This document shows, in pieces, positions 42,901 to 52,703 of a stretch of 64,000 nt of DNA (positions within the stretch are counted from its first letter, which is position 1; each line of letters opens with the position of its first letter). Both the position numbers and the translations under genes were made by a program. The notes under the pieces are model-generated. The model saw only the letters and a program-made list of their open reading frames with translations. It did no database searches and was not told the origin of the DNA. Source of the DNA: Mayamaea pseudoterrestris (taxonomy: Eukaryota; Bacillariophyta; Bacillariophyceae; Sellaphorales; Sellaphoraceae); assembly GCA_027923505.1 (NCBI GenBank), contig BROI01000006.1, positions 496,001-560,000 on the forward strand, written 5' to 3'.

Positions 42901-43016
42901 AAGTGGAAGTATTAGAGGAGCGGTCTATTGAGCTGGCGGAGGAAAAGTCGGTCCTTGCGTTCGAGGAGAAGCGTCTCAGAGATCTCCTCCGCGAAGCTCA
43001 ATCCTGTCTCCCTTGA
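39969..43016 (+). CDS. Triple CRAL-TRIO-like repeat protein with C-terminal bZIP-like segment
   Basis: One frame of 1015 codons contains three divergent copies of a ~260-residue unit, at about residues 1-250, 350-620 and 660-930. Shared landmarks are a helical lead with 'A--LAAYW-KR---FGE/S-A' (RLAAYWSKRCELFGE, HLAAYWTKRVQIFGE, LLLKYWQSRTDIFGS), 'GF-S-LP-D--GR-V-F-D' (SLPSDNAGRPVVWFD, FLPVDLLGRTVVCYD, CLPEDSSGRSVMFCD), and a closing 'GL----MP--IGG-W'. These fit the CRAL-TRIO lipid-binding fold with its CRAL-TRIO-N helices, though divergently. The last 70 residues carry KNERKRKLNVIHSRRKRERE, a bZIP basic region, followed by a heptad-rich helix (VEVLEERSIELAEEKSVLAF). The combination suggests a lipid- or ligand-sensing DNA-binding protein, but this is inference. 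A purely cytosolic lipid-transfer role with a coiled coil is the alternative. Confidence 0.75.
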   Translation: MAPLTQETILAAMKHLPFETTRAARSAVARNVSLLQQQRLPKDVWDAAMRLAAYWSKRCELFGEKYAYGSLEDYFASPDDTTTESSSSSILEQERLETIQVYQTGFISSLPSDNAGRPVVWFDYSRIETQLGKENAWIVLQNHILRCMFYWCHSNPHWRDIVAIALIYANDTHWERSQQQPALDMLQQCFCLKFHAIHVCVLTSPSTRSSVIPAFMQGFRPVSQLPLHLQFNDKEGIRKELQVKGLSLQSIPESIGGLWEYSKFTKSFTRSKRTRASSQENGDQKPVAFSGLNAPMPTSLTREAIIQPVLPLSASHSAFPNNQHTASINPASLMLDDGQFLETSMMQQEGMRQLDEAMDMLPPEDKAAYQAAVRQVPYLVMQESNPVRFLRFEKYNAWAAARHLAAYWTKRVQIFGERAFLPLILSSAGALHQEDIDQIKSGYFTFLPVDLLGRTVVCYDPVRRQNNTLISRMRASFYIWSIICENDLSTTNGFVALVMLGRGTFNPLDTTIKECVDMVVDTFPTFPQSFHIVNSPTGLGQRIFFDLLLPLAVRFMGRLINERTAIHVGEPAELVVKLCRNGLTRQSMPDCIGGSWTFDQHRQWIRDRMEIEYMRFRTYIPMRNYALSRTALVPDVAAQSASLALMPSIEHADVTDKAIIQQHGDALRRTIDSVPTNTKSAYTSAIQQAPEVVDKESNVVPFLRHARFDVKAATSLLLKYWQSRTDIFGSRASLPLQQTGEGALERRDIAVISSAYLICLPEDSSGRSVMFCDGSRLSKSSRESRLRTSFYMFSIAAENVKSQTDGIVLLYVLTEASFDRANKECLQLVVDSLPLSIFDVHLLQHNDSKENASSAHTIDQNLLSYLNDVSSNRVYHHSAPTKGGLAQCLSQHGLSPAGLPKTIGGKYGFDNFVQWQELRTRYEWELPAGISNTEEETSFFNFSRVKRLTDLSAEEKNERKRKLNVIHSRRKRERERIEVEVLEERSIELAEEKSVLAFEEKRLRDLLREAQSCLP

Positions 43017-43290
43017 TACAGATTTAACAGTTGATGCATTCATAAGTAAGTCATTTTGGCGGTAGGGCTCGGAATACTGGTGCTGGTTGCAAGCAACACT
43101 TCATTGACTGATTGACTATGAGTGCAATCGCTGTCGCGCAACTACTCCAACGTAAGAAATACACATCAAAGCTAAAACCAAGAGCTTTAAAACTTAAAAT
43201 TAGCATTTCGCTGTTTTATAAAATATGATTAATGCATGAAGTGCTTCTTTCGTTCAAGCATATAATTGCGCCATGGGCCGCAGCTTTTGT

Positions 43291-43740
43291 TCACACCGAA
43301 AGGTCCTCTAAAACGTGCAATTCCGCCAATACATCGTTGATCATTCTGGCTGTACTTCTATCCTCTGTCGCTGGCAAATCTGGACATCTGGAAGGCAGCT
43401 TCATGGCAAAGTCAACGATGGATTTCGTTGTTGAAAACCCTCGTAGTGACATGGGTGGAGAGCTCGGCGGCTCCGATTCCTTGCAAGCTGGCTCCCAGCG
43501 ACACGCCGGATAAGTCTTTTCACGCTTTATAGTACGCCTCCTGCCTCCATGAACCATTTTCGTCAATCCATCGCTTGAGTTCCAGCGTTTTGGTTTCCGG
43601 AGTGGTGAACGCAGCTGCTTTTTCCGCGTTTCCGACTCTAGAGGCGATGGCGCATTGTCTGAAACAATGACAATGTCCTTGACAGAAACGCAATATTCCT
43701 GAGCCAGTCGCTGCATATACACACCCGACATTGCTTCCAT
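43291..43740 (-). CDS. Small unknown basic protein (149 aa)
   Basis: This frame of 149 codons is on the minus strand, convergent with the CRAL-TRIO-like gene, and has no recognised family. The middle is very basic and Pro/Ser-rich (RKKQLRSPLRKPKRW, GGRRRTIKREKTYP), with a Trp/Cys patch (ACRWEPACKE) and a PPSSPP linker. It ends in an acidic, Leu-rich helix (INDVLAELHVLEDLS). The pattern of short SP/RK-rich blocks with isolated Trp is reminiscent of small diatom-specific nuclear proteins, but this is only an impression. No membrane segment is seen. An upstream exon is possible, since nothing strong marks the ATG at 43740. Confidence 0.5.
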   Translation of the reverse strand: MEAMSGVYMQRLAQEYCVSVKDIVIVSDNAPSPLESETRKKQLRSPLRKPKRWNSSDGLTKMVHGGRRRTIKREKTYPACRWEPACKESEPPSSPPMSLRGFSTTKSIVDFAMKLPSRCPDLPATEDRSTARMINDVLAELHVLEDLSV

Positions 43741-44628
43741 GCCGCCCTATAAGTGAATGGAATCGAAAAGCAAGCGACGCAACGTTGCGAGTTTGTGCAT
43801 CAGCCGCTTTACTGGTTGTGCAACGAATTCACGAGTAGAATCCTCGCGAAGGCATCTTGTTTGTAACTATTGCCCCGGCGAATTTTGTTGACGGTGCGAC
43901 GCAACCTATGGGTTGACAGTGAAGGAAGGTTGCGTACCATTGCAGGCTTTACTTCGAGGTATAGGCTGCCGATGTTGAAATTGAAAGATTGTAAGGCATT
44001 ATTGACCTACCTGTTGCGACTTATTAATGACACCACTTCATATAAAGCATGCAAGAACATTATATTTCTAGAATGGGTCTACACGCCATCAGACTTTTGT
44101 CATTCCGTTGACGAAGCTAAATCTGGATCGTACCTACCGTATTAGTATAAACCATCAAATTTGAATGAGCTGTTTACGTTAAGTAATGCCAAATTATGTT
44201 TCGACGGCATGGGCATAGGAGACGACAGATGCCTCAGACCTCGATGACTTTCGTACTCGTACGTTGTGCGTCAACAGAGCAGGAGCGCGCATTTGCTTCA
44301 TCAATCTAAAGTATGTATACGGAGAGCTACTGAACGATGCATAAATCGGAACAATTGATTACTAAAGTAGTGGGGGTGCTTAGGTAAATAACGACACTCA
44401 CTTTCAAGCCGAAAACCTCGTCCTGCGCCCAACAATCCTTCTTCATCGAAATAGTTTAATGTATATAGAGTCATCATACTCCCCTTCCTTTCCGTCTGTG
44501 CCTGCGCCAATAGACTTCTTTCCCAACAATATGACTCTTGATTCTTCCTCGCTTCACTCCGTACCCTTCACCCCGTCATCTTCACCCAAACGATACCACC
44601 ACATCGGCTTCTCCATACCGCCGCCAAT
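43741..44628. other. Long intergenic region, no supported gene
   Basis: These 888 bases lie between the small unknown gene and the 3' end of casein kinase 1. They include frames of 91 codons (43870-44145, plus) and 69 codons (44510-44301, minus) that lack recognisable composition or convincing splicing. Much of it is A/T-rich. No tRNA, snRNA or repeat is recognised. Confidence 0.45.
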
Positions 44629-45564
44629 TTAGTAACGCCCAGCTTCTTCACCGGCAACGTATGGACGCTCCGCTCCAGCAGCCTGGCTCCAGTCCCAGTC
44701 CAAGCTGTTGTTATTGTTCGTGTATCCCTGCGAGCGGAACAAGTCACGAAACATGCCGCGCAAGTAAGCAATGTTCGGCTTGGCTTCAAACTTAAGCGAG
44801 CGGCAGTAAGCCAAGTATTCGGCAAACTGCGACGGGCAGCCCTGGCAGAGCGCCGGAATGGTAATGCTCTGCTTCTTCTCCATAATCAGCTTGTACTTTT
44901 TTGTCGCCGACTTGGCCTTGAGCCCTTGCCAGGGGAGTCCACCCTTGAGAAAGTAGACCAAAACGTAACCAATCGACTCGAGGTCATCGCGACGACTCTG
45001 CTCGACTCCAAGATGGTTATTAATCGACGCATAACGCGGCGTTCCCGTGAGCGAGCGGCCCTCGCGCTGGGGAATGTGCTGCAGCGTCCGAGGGTGGCGG
45101 TAGCGCTTGGAGAGACCAAAGTCAATGCAAAAGATAATATTGCCATTGCCCTGACCAGCATCCGTGACAAAGTTCGCTGGCTTAATGTCACGATGAATCA
45201 AATGACGCGAGTGCATGAGCTCAACGCGCTCAAGCATTTGATCCGCCACCATGAGGACCGACTTGAGCGAAAAGCGCCGGCCGCACTTGTTGAAATGGTC
45301 CTCGAGCGACGGTCCGAGCAAATCCATCACCATGAGGTTGTACGAGTCCTGCGTTCCAAAGTAGTGAACCTTGGCAAAGCCGGGAGCGTTCTGGAGTTCA
45401 CGGTAGACCTTGTACTCGTGACGGAGCTGGGGACAACGAGCTCCATGCTTCTCAAACTTTACGGCAACCTTTTCGCCGTTCGCTCCGACGCCGAGATAAA
45501 TATCTCCAAACGATCCTCCACCCAGGCGCTTGGTAATGCGGTACTTGGAGATACTAGACTGCAT
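44629..45564 (-). CDS. CK1: Casein kinase 1
   Basis: This is a 311-residue intronless gene that is almost only the catalytic domain. LGGGSFGDIYLG forms the Gly loop, AVKFE holds the ATP-anchoring Lys, and LIHRDIKPANF and IDFGLSKRYR are the catalytic and DFG loops. LTGTPRYASINNHLGVEQSR is the CK1 signature replacing the usual APE motif. It ends shortly after the kinase fold (FRSQGYTNNNNSLDWDWS) without the long regulatory tail of CK1 delta/epsilon, so it is alpha-like. It is a constitutively active Ser/Thr kinase with broad roles in the cell cycle, DNA repair, vesicle traffic and clocks. The gene is divergent from the unknown gene starting at 45944, 380 bases away. The identification is secure. 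Confidence 0.96.
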   Translation of the reverse strand: MQSSISKYRITKRLGGGSFGDIYLGVGANGEKVAVKFEKHGARCPQLRHEYKVYRELQNAPGFAKVHYFGTQDSYNLMVMDLLGPSLEDHFNKCGRRFSLKSVLMVADQMLERVELMHSRHLIHRDIKPANFVTDAGQGNGNIIFCIDFGLSKRYRHPRTLQHIPQREGRSLTGTPRYASINNHLGVEQSRRDDLESIGYVLVYFLKGGLPWQGLKAKSATKKYKLIMEKKQSITIPALCQGCPSQFAEYLAYCRSLKFEAKPNIAYLRGMFRDLFRSQGYTNNNNSLDWDWSQAAGAERPYVAGEEAGRY

Positions 45565-45943
45565 GCTGACTCTTTAGTGTTGCTTTTGAAGGGCAACGAA
45601 ACAACTCGTCCAAACAGGCTCGGCTCGGAGTTGTTGCATCTGCGGCTCATGGCCATTGACCGGCTGCCCGACTTCGATTGGATCGCTGAGGAATCGCTTT
45701 TTCCAGGCTCGGTGCGAGATATTTAGTATAGAAATGTCCACAGCGGACATACGCACGTGCCCGCACGGTCATTTCCAATCCGGCATGGCGCGCACCAAAG
45801 TAACCCTAACTATAAGGAGCACGCTCATTCACGGGCGCCATGAATTCCTTGGCGCAAAAAAACCTTGTCCGCTCGTTGGGCTTGTTGCTCTTACATTATC
45901 GCTCGAGCGAGAGCCTTCTCTCGCATTTTGCAAGCAAAGAGAC

Positions 45944-47064
45944 ATGGCTACAATGTTTAATTCCTTCCTCATGAGCGAAAATATTACCGAAAGTCCCGAG
46001 ACGCATGGTGCAGCAAGCGTATCAGGCTCGTCAACAATGACGATTGCCACGCCTCCACCAAAGAATTCTACTGCAACCACTGTCACGCCGCCACCAATCT
46101 GCGAAGAAACCATCACATTGGAGACGATTAAAAACACCCCACCTAGTGACTTGTCGATGGATGCCATTTTCTTCATTATGAGAGGCCAACCCGACGAGCT
46201 GCTTGGATCTGCGACGCCAACGGAAACGCATTCACACCAAGGATACGGCGGCTTGTGGTTTCGTGACTATGCGCATGCGGCCAAGTGCAAGAGTGCTTTC
46301 AATAAGCAGTTTATCAATGTCAAGCTTGGAGTTGGTCCAGTAATGACGAACAAGCGAACTCCCAGCAAGCGGGATCGAACCATTTTGTTCGAAACGCCTC
46401 GTTCCGTTCCGACGCGTTCATCGCGGCGCATTGCCAAACTGGCGGCGCCGGATTCCGAGACTATTTTTGACGATGATGGCGATGTCTTCGACGACGATGA
46501 CCAAAACGACGAGCACTCTGGTAGTATCGAAACTATGGCGCAACCAGTCGCCAAGCGACCACGCAAGTTCAAGATTGCAGCCACCTACAAGCCGCTTTCA
46601 CCGGAACAGTTTGCCCAACTTGAAGCATACTGCGAAACGCATGCATGGCTCGATACGTTTGACTCGTACTTGGCAAACGTTGAACAGATTAGTGCGGCCA
46701 ACAAGCGCAATGTGTTGCGTCAATCAAGACTCTTGGTGAATGGACAAACCATTGGCTATCAACATTGGCCACAAGGCGTTGCCTTTAATCAGGCGCGCGC
46801 AAAGATTCATTTGGGCACAGACTTGATGCAGCTATTGATGGAGGCTGATGCGTTTGAGCGTGAGCATGGACGTGACCTTGGGAATGGTAAGAGTTGTGGA
46901 CTGTAATACTGGATTGCGCTTTTGTCATGTGTATGTTTGACTCACCCGTCGATTTTTTCCACTACTTGTTTGCAGGCTGGCTGCTTCGCCACCCCATTCA
47001 AAAGCTCATCAACTACCAGCGTCATGTTTTGGACGAATTGGAGCAGCCTCGTGGTAGCAGCTGA
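45944..47064 (+). CDS. Unknown two-exon nuclear-looking protein
   Basis: Exons 45944-46886 and 46976-47064, with an 89-base intron (GTAAGA donor, TTTGCAG acceptor), encode 343 residues. An earlier in-frame ATG at 45656 exists but lies only 91 bases from the CK1 start on the other strand. The ATG at 45944 sits in a better context (gacATGGCT). The N-terminal half is Thr/Pro/Ser-rich, with basic blocks (KRTPSKRDR, RSSRRIAKL) followed by an Asp-rich run. The C-terminal 120 residues look ordered and helical (PLSPEQFAQLEAYCETHAWL, REHGRDLGNGWLLRHPIQKL across the splice). I do not recognise a family. The basic and acidic pattern suggests a nuclear or chromatin-associated protein, which is only inference. 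Confidence 0.7.
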
Positions 47065-47454
47065 TGAGAAGATTGAACGTTTCGCGTTCTTGTGTACACT
47101 TCCGGCCAAAACACACATCCTATCGTATGACGGACTTGCATGAACTTAAAAGCAACTATTTTGTTAATGTGCCTGTATTTCCACCTTTACGTAAGCATGT
47201 TGTTGGCTCGATTGCCGGTGTTGGTTGCAGCAACATAGCTCGCTTGGCAAAGATCTGGATCTGCTCCTGTCGCAACGTTTCTCATGGTCCGGCCGGCGCG
47301 GAAGCGCGCCAAATCTCTCACCAATGCTGAAACGTGATGCCGCAGCGGGTCGCAAGCGTTGCCATCATCATTCCAACACTGTCAAGTGATCACCGGCTGA
47401 GTTCTGCACGTCACATCTACAATAGCAACTTTACTGCAGCATCATTATTATCAC
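47065..47454. other. Promoter region of the RAD5-like gene
   Basis: These 390 bases lie between two plus-strand genes. They contain the E2F site at 47306-47313 inside a GC-rich block (47289-47312), about 142 bases upstream of the ATG at 47455. No other gene or RNA is seen. Confidence 0.5.
47306..47313 (-). promoter_or_regulatory. E2F consensus site upstream of the RAD5-like helicase gene
   Basis: GCGCCAAA on the plus strand (TTTGGCGC on the minus strand) is a perfect E2F site, about 142 bases upstream of the helicase start codon. The 12-mer GCGCGCCAAATC around it is identical to that in the promoter of the atypical E2F gene at 18693-18704. In other eukaryotes E2F factors control DNA-repair and replication genes, so the placement makes sense. 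Confidence 0.55.
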
Positions 47455-50400
47455 ATGTCAAGCTCGGAGGCGAACGAGCAGGATGCTCGGCGTCAGTCAG
47501 TGGCGCCATCAGAATCCTTGTCGAATGCATCGCTCCTGGCAGCCTCCAGCATGCGCACCGTCACTCCAGCTGTCGGCAGCAACAGTAACAAGCCATTGAC
47601 AGAAGACACAGTTCTTGAAACGCCAGCAATCGTATCACATTTACGGGGAGAGCAAGCAATGCTGCCGAATGCAGACGAAGCTGAAGTAGTCGACGATGAG
47701 CAGCAAGCCAAGCAATCCGCAACGACTGACACTGAATCGCAGCGGACGAATACAGAATTAGAAACAGCCGCCGCCTTTCCATCAATTCTGGAAACGCCAA
47801 CAAACATGTCGAAAAATCCATCTGCCGCTGCATCAAGCTCTGCGAGTATTTCCACGCCGATCGTTTTGGATGGCGTGCTTGGCAACGAAAATTCCTTGCC
47901 TTCCTCATTAATGTCAGCAGAAGCGCAAGCTTTACTTCCAGCTCGATCAATGAATAGAGCAAAGCCGAATCCAAAAGCCTTGAAAGATTCAAACTCCTCT
48001 TTCAAGGGATCTGCTGCATTACAGAGCGTGCTGGATGACGATTTCTGCGTCAACACGCCAGCAGTCACGGCAGCATCATTGCGAATGCAGCAAGATCGCA
48101 TTTCTACTACGAGTACGGACGAAGCAGACACAGAGCCTTTATCTTCAGCAAAGCGATTCTCGTCATTGAAAAGCTTTTCAGACTCTGGCAGTGAAAGTAG
48201 TGCGTCTCGCGATGTCAAGCCATCGTTGGCAGCACTGAATAAATCGTCGTCAGCAGCAGCAGCAGCCAATGACGAAGTGGTTGAAATGAAGCTCTTGGGG
48301 TCAAGTGATTTTACCATTGTCAATGTTCACAACAACGCTGGTGCTGCAAATGTGCGAGGAACGGTCAAGCTGGTGCGCAATCCAAAGAATGTAAGTTACG
48401 ACACGTGTTTTCTTGTTGTTGTCATATCCAAAGGCGATTCGAGTCTGACGCTACGGTATGTTTCTTGTATTTTCATTTACATAGGCTACAGATTCTAATA
48501 CAATTGACGTGCTAAACTCGTCGAAAGCAAAGCTCGGCAATATTGATGCGCACGAAGCAGCGCACCTGGCGCCCTTGCTTGATCAGTATCCTAATCTGCT
48601 CGTGACCGCCACGGTGGCGGGCCCCGACGATGATTGCATTATCATCAAGGTTCGATACTATGCTTCTCATCCGTCCATTGAAAATTCCGTTGCTGCTCTT
48701 CATGAAGTGCTCGGTCCACTCTTTCAGCCAGCGCCCGGTGCTGACAACTCCGACAAGAAACCAGCGCACCCTCGTCCGATTCAACTTGCATCAGCGGCTG
48801 CGCCACCCGACTCTCCCGGATCACTGAGCGTCTCTTCATCTAGCACAGAAGGCGAAACAATTGAAGAGTTGAAAGTGTTTGGTTACAGCATGTTGACGCT
48901 GGTAGGCATGCAGTATCATTCGGGCCATGGCCAAGTTACAGTGGGCGACAAGGTCAAACTTGTTCGCGAGCCGCTTAACATTTATGACGCCAATGCCATC
49001 CGTGTTGATAACATGAGCGGTACACCAATTGGGCATATTGAACGCAAACAGGCACAGATGCTAGCGGTGCTGATGGATCTTCACAAAGCTGTGCATTATA
49101 ATGCGTCGATTGCTGGTAAAGTACGCCACTCAGCGCTGCCGGTCAAGGTTGAGTACGCAGCAACGTCGGAAGCCGGGCCCATTTATAAGGCCGCTTACAA
49201 GAAACAATTGAAACAGTTGTTTCAGATTTTGGAAGGAGAATCGGCTGGCAGCGACTCTCGACCGGATTTCGCATCCAGTGGCGGTCAATCTTCCCACGCG
49301 CCTCCCCCGTCTGCCCCTCGCATTATTGGCTTTAGTTTGTTGACACTTGTCGGTATGCGATACCATTCGGGATGTCTTGCAATCACCACAGGCGATCAGG
49401 TCCAGCTTGTTCGGGAGCCGTATAATAAGCATGATCCGAACGCTGTCCGGGTCGACACAATGGCAGGCGAAACAATTGGACATGTTGAGCGTGAGCAAGC
49501 CAGATTTCTATCTTATGTCATGGATAGCACCACATCGCTCGTATATCTTTCGGCAATCGGCGCGCAGCGATATTCGAAGGTGCCCTTGGTTGTCCGCTTT
49601 GCTTGTGCTCCCGCAGATACAGCGACATGCTTGGCGATTTTGAGATCTTTCTTAACGGGCTTATTCCATACTACTGACGGCACTGCAAGCAATACTTTAG
49701 CGCTTGCAGGAATGAATGGAATAGTTCAAAATGGGCTATCTCGCGCTGTCGAAGCAAGAGTTCAAACGCAAGTGGTGGACTGGGAAGGACAGCGAGAAGA
49801 GATTGATGAGCTCTTCGAGAAGCAATCGGAAAATCTTTTAGAGAACCTTCCACCTTATGAATTGCCTCCCTTGTTATCGCACTTGACCTTTTACGACTAT
49901 CAGAAGCAGGGGGTTTCGTGGTTGATTAATCAAGAGAAACCGTCCATTCCATCGTACTGGTCAGAAACGGTTGAAAGTGGCATGAAAGTCTGGAAGTGCG
50001 CTCTTACGGGCGAAGTCGTGCACAATGAACCCAAGCCCATTCAAAGCGCCATTCTGGCGGATGGTAAGTGAAGTTCGACTCTCGTGCACAAGATTCGACG
50101 CGCTTTCTCACGCCAGTGTGGTATCGTATACTTTAGATATGGGGCTTGGCAAGACGCTTCAAACATTGGCGTTGATTTTGGCTAACCCTCCTAAAGGATA
50201 CGACACGTACCCTCTGCCAAAATCTATTCGCACCACTGATGATGCCCCACGGACGACTCTCATCGTCTCACCGCTGAGTGTCATGGCTGCTTGGCAATCG
50301 CAGATTGATCAGCACATTAACCGCTATGTCGCGGATCGAACACTTACGGTTCGTGTGTATCATGGAAGTAATCGCGGGAAGGTTCTTCAAATGATTGAAA

Positions 50401-52476
50401 GCGGCCAGGTCGACATTGTTCTCGCTTCGTATCAAACGCTAGCCAGCGACCTCTCGATTATGAGGAGTGCGATGAGGAAAGCTGATGCAAGCGACGACGA
50501 TGCCTTATTTGAATTACCTCGCGCAAAGAAAAAACAAAGGGGTGATCGATGGATCTTCGACCTTTGCTTCCATCGACTAGTGCTTGATGAAGCTGTAAGT
50601 TGATGCGATCATTGTACAAATTGCATTTGTTGTTTGTAATATCATTGCTAAAGTTGTTTTCCTCCACATTGCTCAGCATATGATTAAAAATAGCAAGGCA
50701 AAGATGTTCGAGGCCGTTACCTCATTGACTGCCGATCGCAAGCTTTGCTTGACAGGTAAGTTGCTTTAAGCAACCGCTGGGCCAGTGTAAATGTGAGCGG
50801 CACTAACTTGATCCCACCCACACCGTGATACAAATAAGGCACACCAATGACTAATGCAGTGACCGATATTCACTCGCTCCTGGCGTTTCTAGAAGTACAA
50901 CCGCTGGGTTGCGCGGATGTCTTTAAGCGTTTTATTGTGAATCCGATACGGGCTCACAAGGAGATTGGTTTGGATCGGCTTAGGACGGTAATGTCATACA
51001 TTTGCCTCCGGCGAAAGAAGCAGAAAGTTATGCAGACTATCAAACTTGTGCCAAAAACAGGTACGAAAAAGCCGTTGGTTGGTTATAGACTGGATATTTG
51101 TGCTAAAATTATCACCATTCGTTTTGTGTCGCTTGCAGTGGAGATTCGCAGCGTAGAGTTCCCCGCCGGAAGCGAGCACAAACGAACCTACGATGCTCTT
51201 TATGACACTGCTAGAGCTTACTTCATCGATGCTCTCGAGACAAGTGAAGATGGAGTGTTCGGTAAATTTTCGGAGATGCTTGGTAAGACTGTGCATTTAG
51301 AACGAGTTGGATCGACAGTAGATGCCCTTGACTCACCAATTGGCATCTTTGCAGGGCTCATTTTGTATCTTCGTAGATCTTGCAACCATCTCAGCCTAGT
51401 ACCCCACGGCTATCGCACACGCGCCACAGAATCTCGTGCAACCATTATGAAATTATGTAAGAAGGAAGGCAAGACTTTGCTAGAATACCTCCGAGGAGCA
51501 TTTAACAATGTTGAGCAGCTCGTGGAATGTGCCGTCTGCATGAATGAGTTGGAAGAAAAGGATGCTGTCATTCTTCGAAAATGTCGGCACATTTTTTGTG
51601 AACCCTGTTTGAATCAAATCCACAATCAACTCTGTCCGTTGTGTCGCGACTCGTACACTTCGGACGACATGGTCAAGAAGCATACCGCCGAAGCAGCCGT
51701 GAAGCAAGACGTTGTCGACATTAATAAGGAGATTCAACTCCATACTCGTTCTCCAAAGGTACAAGCCATGTTGGACGCCATTGACGAAATGAAGGCGGAC
51801 GAGAAGGCCGTCATTTTTTCGCAGTGGACAACCATGTTGGACATCGTAGCGGGCGAATTTCGAACCCTCGGTATTAAATATACTCGCATTGACGGAACAA
51901 TGAATGCTCAGGCTCGCGTACAGGCAATGAAAGAATTTGAAATGGAGAGCACTGAGAAGAAGGAAGCGCCACGTTTCATCTTGTGCTCTTTGAGTAAGTT
52001 TTTGTGAGGCGGTGGGTTGGATGGCACGTTTACAGTCCATTGATTAACCAACCATTGTCCTGCTCTCCCTACAGTGGCTTGCGGGACAGGAATCAGTTTA
52101 ACAAGAGGAAATGTAGTTTTCATTCTTGACCCTTGGTGGCAAGGAGTGCGTCATTGCGTCGTCTATGCCTCTTGAGTTTGTCATTGTCATTGCTCACTCG
52201 GGCTTGCCATCTCCTTGTACTTTTTAGGCCGCCGAGAACCAGGCAATGGATCGATCGCACCGCGTGGGACAGAAACGAGCCGTACGATGCTACCGATTCC
52301 TCATGGCAGGATCGATTGAGGAGCGTCTCGTGACTTACACGCAAGTGAGCAAGGCCACGCTGGGCAAGGCGTCGACCGAGAAGCTGAGCGCCGCCGAAAA
52401 GCGCAAAGCGCGACTGACAGCCATGTGCGACTTATTTGAGGTTGATCCTTCCAAGTTGGATGTTGTTTGGGACTAA
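47455..52476 (+). CDS. RAD5: RAD5/HLTF-like SNF2 helicase-ubiquitin ligase with three HIRAN domains
   Basis: Eight exons: 47455-48390, 48485-50063, 50137-50594, 50677-50755, 50839-51060, 51139-51993, 52075-52145 and 52228-52476, giving 1482 residues. The first 270 are disordered. A degenerate HIRAN copy (VKLVRNPKN, about 275-335) is followed by two good ones near 438-510 (FGYSMLTLVGMQYHSG, LVREPLNIYDANAIRVDN) and 590-662 (FSLLTLVGMRYHSG, LVREPYNKHDPNAVRVD). The SNF2 motor has DMGLGKT near 839, and a DEAH box split by an intron between Ala and His. A RING finger (CAVCMNELE ... CRHIFCEPC ... CPLC, about 1222-1270) is inserted before the C-terminal lobe (FSQWTTMLDIV, ENQAMDRSHRVGQ). HLTF/Rad5 polyubiquitinate PCNA and remodel stalled forks, with HIRAN gripping 3' DNA ends. 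The call is secure, and three HIRAN copies are unusual. Confidence 0.93.
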
Positions 52477-52703
52477 ATTTAGCCTTTTTTGGAATTCTTG
52501 TTACGTATGTATGAGCTTGAGATGCGCAATAGTTGCGCCAATCTGGTCATGATATCAATGTTAGCTCCGACGTCGCAGCGGCATTTGTCGTAGGATCTGC
52601 ATCGCCATGATCACATTGCATTTTCATTTATTTCATGGTGCACGTACTCGGGTTTGTTACACTCCTTCTTCCTCTTAGTATACATAAGCAGTTTGACTTC
52701 AAT

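Noticed and set aside
43870-44145. 91-codon frame in a long intergenic region
   Set aside because: No recognisable family, membrane segment or splice context. Length is within chance expectation.
44301-44510. 69-codon minus-strand frame with a donor-like GTGAGT inside
   Set aside because: Candidate acceptors gave either an immediate stop or no conserved sequence. It probably lies in the CK1 3' region.
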